From positions 1 to 64,000 of the forward strand of contig NZ_LT607670.1 of NCBI RefSeq assembly GCF_900095265.1: 64,000 bases of DNA, given 5' to 3'. The position numbers and the translations under genes are program-made. Below the pieces are notes generated by a model. The model was not told where the DNA came from, searched no databases, and was given only the letters and a program-made list of their open reading frames with translations. This stretch comes from Janthinobacterium sp. UMAB-56. GTDB lineage: Bacteria > Pseudomonadota > Gammaproteobacteria > Burkholderiales > Burkholderiaceae_D. This document shows positions 53,213-63,139 of this stretch, piece by piece (the stretch's first letter is position 1; the number at the start of each line of letters is the position of its first letter).

Positions 53213-54433
53213 TTATCTGACGAGCTGATTGATTTCGATAATCGGCATCAGCACGGCCAGCACGATCAGCAGCACCACCACGCCCATGGCCAGGATCAGG
53301 GCCGGCTCCAGCAGGCCGGCAATGGTCAGGGTGCGGCGTTCCAGATCCTGCTCCTGCGCGCTGGCGGCGCGTTCCAGCATGGCCGGCAGCTCGCCCGTGA
53401 TTTCGCCCGCGCGTATCATGTGTATCAACATGGGCGGAAAATGCTTTTGCGCCGACAGCGCGCGCGCCAGGCTGACGCCCTCGCGCACGGCGCCGCTGGC
53501 CTCGGCCACCAGTTCCTGCATCGCCACGTTGGTGAGCGTGTCGCGGCTGGTGTCGAGCGCGCGCAAGATCGGCACGCCGGAGCCCGTGGTAATGGCCAGG
53601 GTGCTGGCGAAACGCGCCGTATTCAGGCTGCGTTCAAACTTGCCGTACAGGGGCGCCGTCAGCAGCCAGGTATGCCAGCGCCGCTTCAGTGCCGGTTGCT
53701 GCAGCGCGCGGCGCCAGGCCACCCAGGCACCGACGAGGGCAATCGCCACGACGATGCCGTAGTGGCGCACGAAATCCGACAGCGCCAGCATGATCACCGT
53801 CAGCATGGGCAGCTTCTGCTTGGTATTGGCGAATACGGAAACGATCTGCGGCACCACGTAGGTGAGCAGGAAAATGACGATGGAAAACGCCACCACCGTG
53901 ACGATGGCCGGATAGGTGAACGCCAGCTTGACCTTCTGCACCAGCGCATTGCGCCGCTCGATATAGTCGGCCAGGCGCGACAGCACGCGCGACAAATGGC
54001 CGATCTGCTCGCCCGAGGCCACCAGCGCCCGGTAAATTTCCGCGAAATCGCGCGGATGGCGCGCCAGCACGTCGGAAAACGCGGCACCGCCAATCACTTC
54101 CGAACGGATCGAGGCGATCAGGTCGCGCAGGTAGGGCCGCTCGGCCTGTTCCAGCAAGGCGGAAAACGCTTGCTCCAGCGGCAGGCCCGCTTCCAGCAAA
54201 CTGGCCAGCTGGCGCGTAAACAGGGCCAGCTCGGTGCTGGACAAACGCTCGCCGAAGCCGCGCCGGCGGGTCACGCCAGCGGCATCGACCTGTGCGGCGA
54301 TCGGCTCGACGGCCAGCGGTACCAGGCCTTGCACGCGCAGCTCGGCGCGCGCGGAACGGGGACTGTCGGCATTGAGCACGCCCTTGCGGGTGGCGCCCTG
54401 GGCGTCGACGGCTTCATAGCGGAATGCGGGCAT
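53213..54433 (-). CDS. gspF: Type II secretion inner-membrane platform protein GspF
   Basis: 406 residues. Two T2SSF domains (about 70-195 and 272-395), each ending in membrane helices, with three TM segments in total (about 170-190, 220-240, 375-397). The motif FTRQLASLLEAGLPLEQAFSALLEQ is characteristic. It anchors pseudopilus assembly and contacts GspE and GspL. It lies 10 bases after gspE. Confidence 0.95.
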   Translation of the reverse strand: MPAFRYEAVDAQGATRKGVLNADSPRSARAELRVQGLVPLAVEPIAAQVDAAGVTRRRGFGERLSSTELALFTRQLASLLEAGLPLEQAFSALLEQAERPYLRDLIASIRSEVIGGAAFSDVLARHPRDFAEIYRALVASGEQIGHLSRVLSRLADYIERRNALVQKVKLAFTYPAIVTVVAFSIVIFLLTYVVPQIVSVFANTKQKLPMLTVIMLALSDFVRHYGIVVAIALVGAWVAWRRALQQPALKRRWHTWLLTAPLYGKFERSLNTARFASTLAITTGSGVPILRALDTSRDTLTNVAMQELVAEASGAVREGVSLARALSAQKHFPPMLIHMIRAGEITGELPAMLERAASAQEQDLERRTLTIAGLLEPALILAMGVVVLLIVLAVLMPIIEINQLVR

Positions 54434-54443
54434 GGTGGCGGGC

Positions 54444-55865
54444 CTAGTCTTTGGTCACGCGCAGCAATTCAGCCTGCGTGGTAGTGCCGTCGCGCAGCCA
54501 GCGTTCGCCGTCGTCGCGCATGCTCGTCATGCCGTCCTGCAGGGCGACGGCGCGCACGTCCGCTTCCGAAGCGCGGTTGTGGATCTGCGCGCGGATCTGC
54601 TCCGTCGTGCGCAGCAGTTCGTACACGCCGACGCGGCCCTGGTAACCCGTCTGGCCGCAATGCTCGCAGCCGACCGCCTGCCAGTATTCGCCATCGTAAG
54701 TCTTGCAGGCGCCGCACAATTTGCGCACCAGGCGCTGCGCCAGCACGCCCAGCAGGGACGACGACAGCAGGAACGGTTCGATACCCATGTCGAGCAAGCG
54801 CGTGACGGCCGCCGAAGCGTCGTTGGTGTGCAGGGTCGCCAGCACCAGGTGGCCCGTCAGCGACGCCTGCACGGCGATCTGCGCCGTTTCCAGGTCGCGG
54901 ATCTCGCCGATCATGATCACATCGGGATCTTGTCGCAAAATCGCCCGCAGCGCCTTGGCAAAGGTCATGTCGATGCGCGGGTTGACCTGCGTCTGGCCCA
55001 CGCCGGCCAGGTCGTACTCGATCGGGTCTTCCACCGTGAGGATGTTCGTGGTGGTGGCGTTGAGCATCGACAGCGCCGCGTACAGGGTGGTGGTCTTGCC
55101 CGAGCCGGTGGGGCCCGTGACGAGCACGATGCCGTGCGGCTGCGTGATCAGGCCATCGAACTGCGCCAGCATGGGCGCGCTCATGCCCAGGTGCTGCAAG
55201 TCGAGGCGCCCCGCTTCCTTGTCCAGCAAGCGCAATACGGCCCGTTCGCCATGCCCCGTGGGCAAGGTCGAAACGCGCACGTCGACCGGCTTGCCACCGA
55301 CGCGCAGGGTGATGCGGCCATCCTGCGGCAAGCGTTTTTCAGCGATGTCGAGCTGCGCCATGATCTTGATGCGCGAAATCAGCGAGCCGTGGATGGCCTT
55401 GCGCGGGCGCACCACGTCGCGCAGGCTGCCGTCGATGCGGAAGCGCACGACGGACGTCTGCTCAAAAGGCTCGATGTGGATATCGGAAGCGCCTTCGCGC
55501 AGCGCCTGCGTCAGCAGCGCGTTGATCATGCGGATGACGGGCGCATCGTCGGACGATTCGAGCAAGTCCTCAATGGCCGGCACATCCTGCAGCAGCTTGG
55601 TCAAATCCAGGTCGGCGTCGAATTCATCGGCCATCTGCGACGCGTCGCCGCCGCCGCCCGCATAGGCGCCGGCAATCGCCGCATCGAGTTCGCCGCGCGG
55701 CAGCACCGTCAATTGAATCTGGCCGAAGCGGCGCGACACTTCGGCAATGGCCGCCGGCGCCGTCGATGCCGCCACCAGCACCTCGACGGGGCTGCCATCG
55801 ACGGCGCCAGGCCGGGCCAGCAAGCCGAAATCGCGCGCGTAGGCGTAGGGAAGCAGATTACTCAT
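54444..55865 (-). CDS. gspE: Type II secretion ATPase GspE
   Basis: 473 residues. Walker A is GPTGSGKTTTLY (about residue 245), the Asp box is DIHIEP, the Walker B is MIGEIRD and the His box ATLHTNDA. A tetracysteine zinc motif is present at CGAC...CEHC (about 378-400). It powers pseudopilus extension from the cytoplasmic face. The N1E domain is short compared with E. coli-type GspE. It lies 10 bases after gspD. Confidence 0.96.
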   Translation of the reverse strand: MSNLLPYAYARDFGLLARPGAVDGSPVEVLVAASTAPAAIAEVSRRFGQIQLTVLPRGELDAAIAGAYAGGGGDASQMADEFDADLDLTKLLQDVPAIEDLLESSDDAPVIRMINALLTQALREGASDIHIEPFEQTSVVRFRIDGSLRDVVRPRKAIHGSLISRIKIMAQLDIAEKRLPQDGRITLRVGGKPVDVRVSTLPTGHGERAVLRLLDKEAGRLDLQHLGMSAPMLAQFDGLITQPHGIVLVTGPTGSGKTTTLYAALSMLNATTTNILTVEDPIEYDLAGVGQTQVNPRIDMTFAKALRAILRQDPDVIMIGEIRDLETAQIAVQASLTGHLVLATLHTNDASAAVTRLLDMGIEPFLLSSSLLGVLAQRLVRKLCGACKTYDGEYWQAVGCEHCGQTGYQGRVGVYELLRTTEQIRAQIHNRASEADVRAVALQDGMTSMRDDGERWLRDGTTTQAELLRVTKD

Positions 55866-55875
55866 GGCTATCCCG

Positions 55876-58119
55876 TCACTTCTGCGGCTGCGGCTGCGGC
55901 TGCTGCTGGTATTGCTGCAGCAGGGACTGCGGTGGCGTGGCCGCGTTGGCCGGCGCGCCTGGCGGCGGCGTCGGTGCCGGCGGCACGGGGCGCGTCACCA
56001 TGTTGCCGCCCACCGGCTGGCCATCCTGCAGGGCCGGCAAGACGGGTGTGCCCAGGTCTTTCAGCATCAGATTGCCCGTGGCAGGCACGGCGGCCGTCTC
56101 GGCCGAGCGCATGTAATCGTAGCGGTCGGCCGCCAGGCTGCCACTTTGCTCCTTGTTGCGCACAATCACAGGGCGCAGGAAAATCATCAGATTGGTTTTC
56201 TTGCGCTCGCGCGTCTGGTACTTGAACAGGTTGCCGATCAGGGGAATGTCGCCAAGGCCGCGCACTTTTTCCGCATTGTCGCCCGTGCTGTCTTCGATCA
56301 GGCCACCGAGCACGATGATCTGGCCATCGTCGGCCAGCACATTGTTTTCGATCACGCGGTTGTTGATGGTGATGCCGCTGACAGCCGTCGACGTGGATTT
56401 GTCCACGCTCGACGTCTCGTGATAGATGCCCAGCTTGATCGTGCCGCCTTCCGAAATCTGCGGGCGCACCTTCAGCGTCAGGCCCACTTCCTTGCGGTCG
56501 ATGGTCTGGAAGGGATTCGTGTTGGTGCCGGCCGTGCTGGTGTACTGGCCCGTCAGGATAGGCACGTTCTGGCCCACCTTGATGGTCGCCAGTTCATTGT
56601 CCAGGGTGATCAGGTTTGGCGTCGACAGGATATTGGCGTTGCCGTCCGATTCCAGCGCATGCGCCACGGCGCCCAGGCCCAGCGCGCCGTTGATCTGCTT
56701 GAAGATGCCGACCGTCAGGCCGCCCGTCGGCAAGACCTTGCCGCCGCCCGTGGCGATGGAGGCGATGTTGTTGGTGGTGCCGGAAGCGAAGGACTGCAGC
56801 GCTCCAACGCGGTAATTGCTGGAACTGTCGCCCGACAGGCCCAGCCACTGCACGCCGAACTCGGACGCCTTGGACGACGTCACTTCGACGATCAGCGCCT
56901 CGATGTAGACCTGGGCGCGGCGCACGTCGAGCTGGTCGATCACGGCGCGCAGATTGCGGTAAACGGCCTCGTTGCAGGTCAGGATCAGGGTATTCGTCGA
57001 GGCGTCGGCCTGGATGAAGCCGGCCGCGCCGCCGGAGGACAGCTGCTGCGGCCCGTTGTTCAGCGAAGCGCCGCCCGAGCTGCCATTTTGCGTATTGCCA
57101 CCCAGGCCGCTGCTATTCATGCCGCTGTTGTTCTGGCTGATCGGGTTGTTCGTGGCGAGGTTGCTGGTGCCCTGCTGCGCCGTGGCGGCAGAGCCGTCCG
57201 ACGTCACCACCGAGCGCAGGGTCTGCGCCAGCTTGGTGGCGTCCGCATTCTTCAGGTACACCACGTGCACATTGCCCAGCTGCGTGGTGGGCTGGTCCAG
57301 CTTCGAGATCAGCGACTTGGCCAGGTTGGCGCGCGCCGCCGACGGTGCGCGCAGCACCAGCGAATTGGTGCGCGGATCGGCCAGCACGGAGACCTTGCCC
57401 GTATCGGCTGCCGCGCCGGCGCCCGCATTGCCGCCTTCCATCAGCTTGTTGACCATCGAAGCCAGGTCGGAAGCGATGGCATAACGCACGGGGATCACAT
57501 CGAGGTCCGTCGAGGCGGGCACGTCGAGCGCGGCGATGATCTTCGCCAGGCGCTTGAGGTTATCCGCGTAATCGGTGATGACCAGCGAGTTGTTGCCCGG
57601 GTTGGCGTTAATCGTGTTGTTCGGCGAGATCAGGGGGCGCAGCACGGCCAGCAGGTTGGCCGATGATTCGTAGTTCAGATAAAACACCTGGGTGGCGATC
57701 TGGTCGCCCTTCACCTGGCTGGCGCCATTGCCCACCTGGGTCGGCACGGATTGCAACTTGGCGTCCGCTTCCGGCACCACTTTCGCATAGCCGTCGCCGG
57801 AGACCACCGCATAGCCTTGCAGGCGCAAGGCCGAGGCAAGCAAGCCGAAGGCTTGCGTCTTGCTGATCGATTTTTCCGACACCAGCGTGATCGTCCCCTT
57901 GACGCGCGGGTCGATGACGAAATTGATGTTGGTGTAATGGCCCACCGCCTTGATCACCGATTCGATGTCGGCGCCGACGAAATTGAGCGCCGCTTCATCG
58001 CCGGGCGCGGCCCAAACGGGTGCCGGCATGCCGGCCACGGAACAGCACAGCAAGGCGGCGGCCGACAGGCGGCGCAGCGAGAAGGAGAATGTATGGGGGC
58101 TCACGGATGGTTTTTTCAT
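55876..58119 (-). CDS. gspD: Type II secretion outer-membrane secretin GspD
   Basis: 747 residues. Signal peptide to about residue 37 (PVWA), N0-N3 domains (about 42-390) and the secretin domain (about 430-660) with VPILTGQY and the terminal LIGNLFKYQTRERKKTNLMIFLRP motif. A Ser/Asn/Gly-rich insert (about 315-365) interrupts N3. The C-terminal 100 residues are Pro/Gln rich without a clear pilotin-binding S domain. It forms the outer-membrane channel. The start overlaps the gspN stop by 4 bases. Confidence 0.95.
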   Translation of the reverse strand: MKKPSVSPHTFSFSLRRLSAAALLCCSVAGMPAPVWAAPGDEAALNFVGADIESVIKAVGHYTNINFVIDPRVKGTITLVSEKSISKTQAFGLLASALRLQGYAVVSGDGYAKVVPEADAKLQSVPTQVGNGASQVKGDQIATQVFYLNYESSANLLAVLRPLISPNNTINANPGNNSLVITDYADNLKRLAKIIAALDVPASTDLDVIPVRYAIASDLASMVNKLMEGGNAGAGAAADTGKVSVLADPRTNSLVLRAPSAARANLAKSLISKLDQPTTQLGNVHVVYLKNADATKLAQTLRSVVTSDGSAATAQQGTSNLATNNPISQNNSGMNSSGLGGNTQNGSSGGASLNNGPQQLSSGGAAGFIQADASTNTLILTCNEAVYRNLRAVIDQLDVRRAQVYIEALIVEVTSSKASEFGVQWLGLSGDSSSNYRVGALQSFASGTTNNIASIATGGGKVLPTGGLTVGIFKQINGALGLGAVAHALESDGNANILSTPNLITLDNELATIKVGQNVPILTGQYTSTAGTNTNPFQTIDRKEVGLTLKVRPQISEGGTIKLGIYHETSSVDKSTSTAVSGITINNRVIENNVLADDGQIIVLGGLIEDSTGDNAEKVRGLGDIPLIGNLFKYQTRERKKTNLMIFLRPVIVRNKEQSGSLAADRYDYMRSAETAAVPATGNLMLKDLGTPVLPALQDGQPVGGNMVTRPVPPAPTPPPGAPANAATPPQSLLQQYQQQPQPQPQK

Positions 58120-58892
58120 TGTCTGAACTCTAAGGCGATGATGTTTTTTTCGCTATTGCTACGGCGCTGTCCCAGCAAATTCAACAAACTCGCCAAGGTC
58201 TCTTCATATCCTGCTGCGGCCTGGGCCTGGCCGGAAAACTGCATGCGCCCCTGTTGCAGGCTGCCACTGCCGTCGAGCAGCAGCGGTCCCTTGATGGAGC
58301 GCAAGGTCAACGTCGCCTGCTGCCCCTGCCAATCGAAATCGAGCTCGTAGCTGCCCAGCGGACGCAAGGACGACAGGCGCGAGGCCATGTCTGTCATCTG
58401 CAAGGTAGTGCGGCCGACGGCGGAAAACTGCCGCTGCGCCAAAGCCAGCTCCAAGGTGCTCCACGACAGGCGCATGCTGCCCGTCGGCGCCACGGTATTT
58501 AACGGCGCACCGAGGCCGCCGAGGCCATCGGCCGGCAGCAGCAGGGCCGCCGGGCTGACCTGCCAGTGCGACCACGAGCCGCGCAGGTTCACCGGCTGCG
58601 ACAGCGCCTGCGGGTTTTGCAATTCCACGTCCGCCGATCCCCACAGCACCGAGGGCGAAATGCGCCAGCTGAAACGCCCCGGCAGCAGGGGCGTCACGGC
58701 GCCGTTCGCGCTGGCCGCCCCGCCGACAAAGGCCGAGCCGCGCCACAGGGTACCTTGCGCATCGCCCAAGGTCAAACGTCCGCCCGTCTGCTTTTCCACG
58801 ATACCGGCCACCCAGCCGGCCGGGAAAAATACCAGCAGGGTGAGGCACACGCTCATGACGATGGCCAGCAGCCAGCCAAGCAGGCGCGTCAT
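58116..58892 (-). CDS. gspN: Type II secretion protein GspN
   Basis: 258 residues. N-terminal membrane helix (LLGWLLAIVMSVCLTLLVFFPAGWVAGIV) followed by a periplasmic beta-rich domain (LTLGDAQGTLWRGSAFVG). This is the T2SSN family, present in some systems and of accessory role. It overlaps gspM by 4 bases and gspD by 4 bases. Confidence 0.88.
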   Translation of the reverse strand: MTRLLGWLLAIVMSVCLTLLVFFPAGWVAGIVEKQTGGRLTLGDAQGTLWRGSAFVGGAASANGAVTPLLPGRFSWRISPSVLWGSADVELQNPQALSQPVNLRGSWSHWQVSPAALLLPADGLGGLGAPLNTVAPTGSMRLSWSTLELALAQRQFSAVGRTTLQMTDMASRLSSLRPLGSYELDFDWQGQQATLTLRSIKGPLLLDGSGSLQQGRMQFSGQAQAAAGYEETLASLLNLLGQRRSNSEKNIIALEFRQ

Positions 58893-59422
58893 CGTGCCGC
58901 GCCCGGGCTCTGGTGCAGGCTGAAGGTGGCGTTGACGCGGCCTGCCTTATCCTGCGCCGTGATGCTCGCTTCCTGTACGGCGATGCGGCCTTCGCGGCGC
59001 AAGCCGTCGAGCCACAGCATGACGCTGGCAAACGGCACGCCGTTCAGCTGCACACGCGCATATTCGCCCGTCAGCGACAGCGATTGTGGCGCCAGGCCGC
59101 GCGCCTTCAGCGAGGCGTCCAGACTTTCACGGCCCATGGGCGCGACCTGCACGGGCGCCTGGCGTGCCAGTTCGCCCGCTTCGCGCGCCAGCGCCTGCAA
59201 CTGGGCCGCATTCTGGCGCAACTCGGGCAAACTCTTTTGCAAGGCGATGCGGCCCGTCCAGGCCGGCTCGAAAAACACCGCATAGACGAGCGCCAGGCCC
59301 GCCACCACGCCGCCGATGCTCAAGAGCTTGCGCTCCTGCGGCGTGCGCTCGGCCCAGAAGGTCTGTACGGCCTGCTGCTGCCCCACCAACGCGGCGCGCG
59401 CCTTGTTCACTGCTGCACTCAT
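58889..59422 (-). CDS. gspM: Type II secretion protein GspM
   Basis: 177 residues. A short cytoplasmic N-terminus, one membrane helix (about 38-54; LLSIGGVVAGLALVYAVFF) and a periplasmic ferredoxin-like domain. It partners GspL in the inner membrane. The ATG at 59422 overlaps the gspL stop (ATGA), which decides the start over an upstream in-frame one. Confidence 0.9.
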   Translation of the reverse strand: MSAAVNKARAALVGQQQAVQTFWAERTPQERKLLSIGGVVAGLALVYAVFFEPAWTGRIALQKSLPELRQNAAQLQALAREAGELARQAPVQVAPMGRESLDASLKARGLAPQSLSLTGEYARVQLNGVPFASVMLWLDGLRREGRIAVQEASITAQDKAGRVNATFSLHQSPGAAR

Positions 59423-60648
59423 GTTTTTGCTCCCGTGGCCGGCGTGATCTTCCACACGCCCGGCGCCGTTTCATTCAAGGCCAGCTTGCGCGCGGCCAGG
59501 CCATCGCGCACCTGCGCCTGGGCGCTGGCGTCGACCATGTCCGGCTTCAGCTTGACGATCAGGCTGCGCTCGCGGTATTCCAGCGAGGCTACCACGCCGC
59601 GCCCGGCCAGGCCGCCCAGCGCCTCGCCCAGCGCCGCGCTCATGCTGGTGAAATCATCCATGCTGGCTTGCCCGCTTTGCAGGCGGGCAGCGGCGATATT
59701 GCGCCGCATCTGCTCCGCTTCCAGGCCATATACGGGCGCTTCATTCGGATACGCGGCCTTAAAGGTTTGCTGCATCGAGGTGCGCACGGTGGCGGCCTCG
59801 CGCTTCAGGCGCATCCATTCGATATTCATGCCGGCCAGGTTGACGATCACGGCCAGCAGCGCCAGGCGCAGCGGCCAGCGCCAGCGGCGCCATTCGGTGG
59901 CTGATCCCGTGGCCGTGCCCAGTGCGGGCGCCAGGTCCAGCGACGTTGCGCGGGCGCCGGCGATCCAGTGCGCCCAATGGTCGCTCTCCAGCGTCATGCC
60001 ATCCATGCCGGCAGCCAGCTCTTGATATTGCGCCAGCTCGGCCTGCGCCACGTAGACCGTCAAGGGCACATCGCCGGCAAACGCGCGCGTCGTCAGCAGG
60101 GCCTGCTGCGGCTGGGCCGGCAACACCAGGCCCAGGCCCTCTTGCGGCGCCTGGCGCAAGGCCATTTCCAGGCCGTCGCCGCTCGCCTGCAGAGCGGCCG
60201 TCACGCTGCCCGGCTGCAAGGGCAGGCACAGTTGCGACGGCAACAGCGCCACCTTGCGCGCACCCTGCGCCAGCAACGCTTTCACGAGTACGTCGGCCCA
60301 GGCGCGCTGCGCCACGGCCACCGTGCGCATGCCGGCCGCATCGGGCGCGCCGGCGGCCAGCAGGCAATCCTGGGCATCGCCAAGGATGTGTTCTTCCACC
60401 AGGCCCGGCAAGGCTGCGCGCAAACGGGCGCCGGCCAGCGGCGGCGTTTTCAGGCGCAGCAGGGTCACGTCGGCCGCCGCCAGCAGCAGCACCACCTGCT
60501 TGGCGCCGGCGATCAGCTGGCCCAGGCTGCCCAGCGGCGCGCTGCCTTGCTGCAGCAGGGTGCCGCCGTCGCCGGCCAGCACGAAGGAGCAGGCAGGCGC
60601 GCTGTCGGTGGACGCCTTGGCCGGGTGACGGATATACAATATTGTCAA
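59419..60648 (-). CDS. gspL: Type II secretion protein GspL
   Basis: 409 residues. A cytoplasmic actin-like domain (about 1-245), one membrane helix (about 258-278; LRLALLAVIVNLAGMNIEWM) and a periplasmic ferredoxin-like domain. It recruits GspE to the membrane. The start appears to be TTG at 60648 (MTILYIRH) with GAG five bases upstream; no ATG is available before the conserved N-terminus. It lies 19 bases after gspK. Confidence 0.9.
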   Translation of the reverse strand: MTILYIRHPAKASTDSAPACSFVLAGDGGTLLQQGSAPLGSLGQLIAGAKQVVLLLAAADVTLLRLKTPPLAGARLRAALPGLVEEHILGDAQDCLLAAGAPDAAGMRTVAVAQRAWADVLVKALLAQGARKVALLPSQLCLPLQPGSVTAALQASGDGLEMALRQAPQEGLGLVLPAQPQQALLTTRAFAGDVPLTVYVAQAELAQYQELAAGMDGMTLESDHWAHWIAGARATSLDLAPALGTATGSATEWRRWRWPLRLALLAVIVNLAGMNIEWMRLKREAATVRTSMQQTFKAAYPNEAPVYGLEAEQMRRNIAAARLQSGQASMDDFTSMSAALGEALGGLAGRGVVASLEYRERSLIVKLKPDMVDASAQAQVRDGLAARKLALNETAPGVWKITPATGAKT

Positions 60649-60667
60649 AGTGACTCGCTTTCAGCTG

Positions 60668-61636
60668 TTAATTTTCCCGCAACCAGACCAGGCTGGTGGT
60701 GCGCTGCGGATCCGTTTTTCGATTGATGAGCGCCACGGCATCAAGGGCGGCACGGTCCAGCCGCACGCGAATGACGGTCAGGAAGTAGCGGCTCTTCACA
60801 TCAAGTTCTACGCCGTCAATCAGTGCAGCATTAATATTATTCTGGAAATTTGCTTTATCGACAAACTTTTTGCGCGGATTGCTCAAGGTCAGGGCACTCG
60901 CCTCGGACAAGGACATCATCGTCACGGCCGCCAGCACTTCGGCCGGGGCCGTATTCACGTTCACTGGCGTGAGTTCAGGCAAAACGATAATAAAGTCGCG
61001 CAGCTGCTCGATCATCTGCGGCGTATAGCCGGGCACGGCCAGCAGATCCTCGATCTGCGTGAACGCCACCGGCTCGCTGCCGCCGCCCGACGCGGGGCTG
61101 GTCGTCTTGCCATCGCTGCCGCTGTTGGCGGCACGCGGTTTTGGTTTCGCGCGCAGCACGGCATCGGCCGTGGCCTGCGCCAGGCCGCTGTCGAGCCGCA
61201 GGTTGGCCAGCAGACGCTGGTAAGCCAGCACCTGCTGCGAATTGATGCCGCCCGTGGCGGCGACCAGGTTGGTGATATTGAAACGCGCCTGCGCGTCAAG
61301 CGCGCGGCCAGAGACGGTGGCGTCGAATTTTTCCGTGTCGACCTTTTCGCGGTCCACATAATCGTCGAGCCGCGCTTCCTCGATGGGCGTGGCCCACACG
61401 CCGTCGGCCGCCGTCAGCATGGGATTGTCCTGGCGCAGCCAGAAGCGGGCAAAATCGACCATGCCGCGCATGGCCCACTGCGTCTGCAGGCGCAGGCGCT
61501 GGTTTTCCATCGAGCGCACTTGCACCTGCTGCTGCCAGAACAGGCTGGCGACGACCGTGATGGCCAGCGCCGTCAGCAGCAAGGCCGTGATGACGGCCAC
61601 GCCACGCTGGCGCGCGGGGAGCGAAAAGTGCGTCAT
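60668..61636 (-). CDS. gspK: Type II secretion minor pseudopilin GspK
   Basis: 322 residues. A prepilin-type N-terminus (ARQRGVAVITALLLTALAITVVASLFW) lacks the Glu at +5 of the mature chain, as usual for GspK, which caps the pseudopilus tip. The long helical insert domain with LTPVNVNTAPAEVLAAVTMM is characteristic. The ATG at 61636 overlaps the gspJ stop by 4 bases; a much longer upstream frame is rejected. Confidence 0.93.
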   Translation of the reverse strand: MTHFSLPARQRGVAVITALLLTALAITVVASLFWQQQVQVRSMENQRLRLQTQWAMRGMVDFARFWLRQDNPMLTAADGVWATPIEEARLDDYVDREKVDTEKFDATVSGRALDAQARFNITNLVAATGGINSQQVLAYQRLLANLRLDSGLAQATADAVLRAKPKPRAANSGSDGKTTSPASGGGSEPVAFTQIEDLLAVPGYTPQMIEQLRDFIIVLPELTPVNVNTAPAEVLAAVTMMSLSEASALTLSNPRKKFVDKANFQNNINAALIDGVELDVKSRYFLTVIRVRLDRAALDAVALINRKTDPQRTTSLVWLREN

Positions 61637-62256
61637 CCCGGCCCCAATAAAAAGACTTTGGACAGGCCCGCGTCCTGGCCCGGCATCTGCAAGGTCACTT
61701 CCAGGCCCGGTACCTGCGTGGAAATGGCGGCGCCCGCCGTCAGCACGTTCCAGGCGCCATTGCTCCAGCCGCGCATGACCATGCTGCCGACCCCGCGCAT
61801 CAGGGCCACGTCGGCGCTGGAGGTATCGGTATCGTCGCGCGCCGCCTGCCACAGGGTATCAAGCACGGCCAGGTCGCGCGTGCCGTTCGACTCGCGCCGC
61901 ATCAGCACGCCGCCGCTCAGGCGGTAAGTGACCACTTGCAACTGCTGCGGCTCCTGTTCCGACGCGGCCAGGCGCACCAGGGTCAGGCGGTCATTTTCCG
62001 CCGACAGGTTGGTGCGGCCGTTCAGCAAGGTATTGCCCTGGCCGGCGCCGGCCAGATGGTCGCAATCGCTCTGCATCTGGGCAAACGCCAGCTGCATGCC
62101 GCGCGCCTGCTCCAGCTGGCTGGTCAGCACCTCGCGCGAACGCATGATGCTGTCCAGGCCGCGCCAGCCCAGCACGGCGACCATGGCCAGGATGCCGATC
62201 GCCACGAGCAGCTCGATCAGGGTAAAGCCCGCGGCGGAAAGAGGACGGCGCGCCAT
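61633..62256 (-). CDS. gspJ: Type II secretion minor pseudopilin GspJ
   Basis: 207 residues. Prepilin cleavage motif AAG-FTLIELLVAIGILAM at residues 9-24, with Glu at mature position 5. The globular domain contains the Trp/Arg-rich GWRGLDSI region typical of GspJ. It forms the tip complex with GspI and GspK. Its start overlaps the gspI stop by one base. Confidence 0.93.
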   Translation of the reverse strand: MARRPLSAAGFTLIELLVAIGILAMVAVLGWRGLDSIMRSREVLTSQLEQARGMQLAFAQMQSDCDHLAGAGQGNTLLNGRTNLSAENDRLTLVRLAASEQEPQQLQVVTYRLSGGVLMRRESNGTRDLAVLDTLWQAARDDTDTSSADVALMRGVGSMVMRGWSNGAWNVLTAGAAISTQVPGLEVTLQMPGQDAGLSKVFLLGPG

Positions 62257-62636
62257 CAGTCGTTGAACGCCAGTAACACCAGGCGCACGATGCGCCGGGC
62301 CGGATATTGCACGTCATACACATTCACGCGCACTTGGCGGATGCGGGGATTCGGCGTCGCCACCACTTCCTCTTCGCAAATGAGTTTTAAATCGCCCTGC
62401 GGGCAATCGACCGTGCGCTTGCCAGTCTGGGGGAAAGTCTTTGCCAGGCGCAAGCGCACCAGGTGGTTTTCAGCCGACCAGGTGGCCATCATGGCGCTGC
62501 GCAAGCCATCGCTGTTTTGCGTCAGGCTGCCGACGGCGCGCAGCGAGGCGCCGAGGGCCGTGCCGACGATGACAAGGGCAACCAATACTTCCAGCAAAGT
62601 GAAGCCGCGCTGGCGTTGGCGTGCGAGGCGCATCAT
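62256..62636 (-). CDS. gspI: Type II secretion minor pseudopilin GspI
   Basis: 126 residues. Prepilin motif RQRG-FTLLEVLVALVIVGTAL near the N-terminus, then NSDGLRSAMMATWSAENHLVRLRL, typical of GspI. Two ATGs (62636 and 62633) are adjacent; the first overlaps the gspH stop (ATGA). A longer frame upstream overlaps gspH and is rejected. Confidence 0.92.
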   Translation of the reverse strand: MMRLARQRQRGFTLLEVLVALVIVGTALGASLRAVGSLTQNSDGLRSAMMATWSAENHLVRLRLAKTFPQTGKRTVDCPQGDLKLICEEEVVATPNPRIRQVRVNVYDVQYPARRIVRLVLLAFND

Positions 62637-63127
62637 TGCTCGACCGTGAAGTGGCCGATGCCGTCGGCGCGGATGGCCACGCTGCGTTCGCCGCTGGCCA
62701 GGGTCAGCACGAAAGGCTTGTCGACCGGTTCGCGGCCGAAGATGATGCGCAGCGGCTGGGCCACGCTGTTCGATGGCTGCACGCTGAGCAGCATGGGCGT
62801 GTTGTTGAAGCTGCGCTCGCGCAGCAAATCGTCCTGCGTCACGGGTTGCCACAGCTTTTCATTGAGGACCAGGAAACGGTATTGATTTTCGTCAGCCTCG
62901 AACGCCACCTGCCGGCTGCGCACGATGGCTTCATCGCGCGCCAGTTGCAGCAGCAGGGCGATGCGCTCGGCTTCCTTCTGCAACGCTTGCTGTCCATTCG
63001 GCATGGCGTTCAGCGAGACCAGGCCCAGGGTGACGCCGATGATGACCAGCACCACCAGCAATTCGATCAGCGTGAAACCGCTGGCGCGTGGCCGGGGCGG
63101 TGCGCGACCGGTGGTCATGGCAGGCAT
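62633..63127 (-). CDS. gspH: Type II secretion minor pseudopilin GspH
   Basis: 164 residues. Prepilin motif ASG-FTLIELLVVLVIIGVTLGL at about 16-35 and a beta-rich C-terminal domain. It lies 12 bases after gspG and overlaps gspI by 4 bases. It belongs to the GspH/FimT family. Confidence 0.92.
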   Translation of the reverse strand: MPAMTTGRAPPRPRASGFTLIELLVVLVIIGVTLGLVSLNAMPNGQQALQKEAERIALLLQLARDEAIVRSRQVAFEADENQYRFLVLNEKLWQPVTQDDLLRERSFNNTPMLLSVQPSNSVAQPLRIIFGREPVDKPFVLTLASGERSVAIRADGIGHFTVEQ

Positions 63128-63139
63128 GCAATGGAAAAC

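Noticed and set aside
50235-57666. Several 400-600 codon plus-strand frames across the gsp operon and patatin gene
   Set aside because: All lie opposite recognisable secretion genes and show the same shadow composition.
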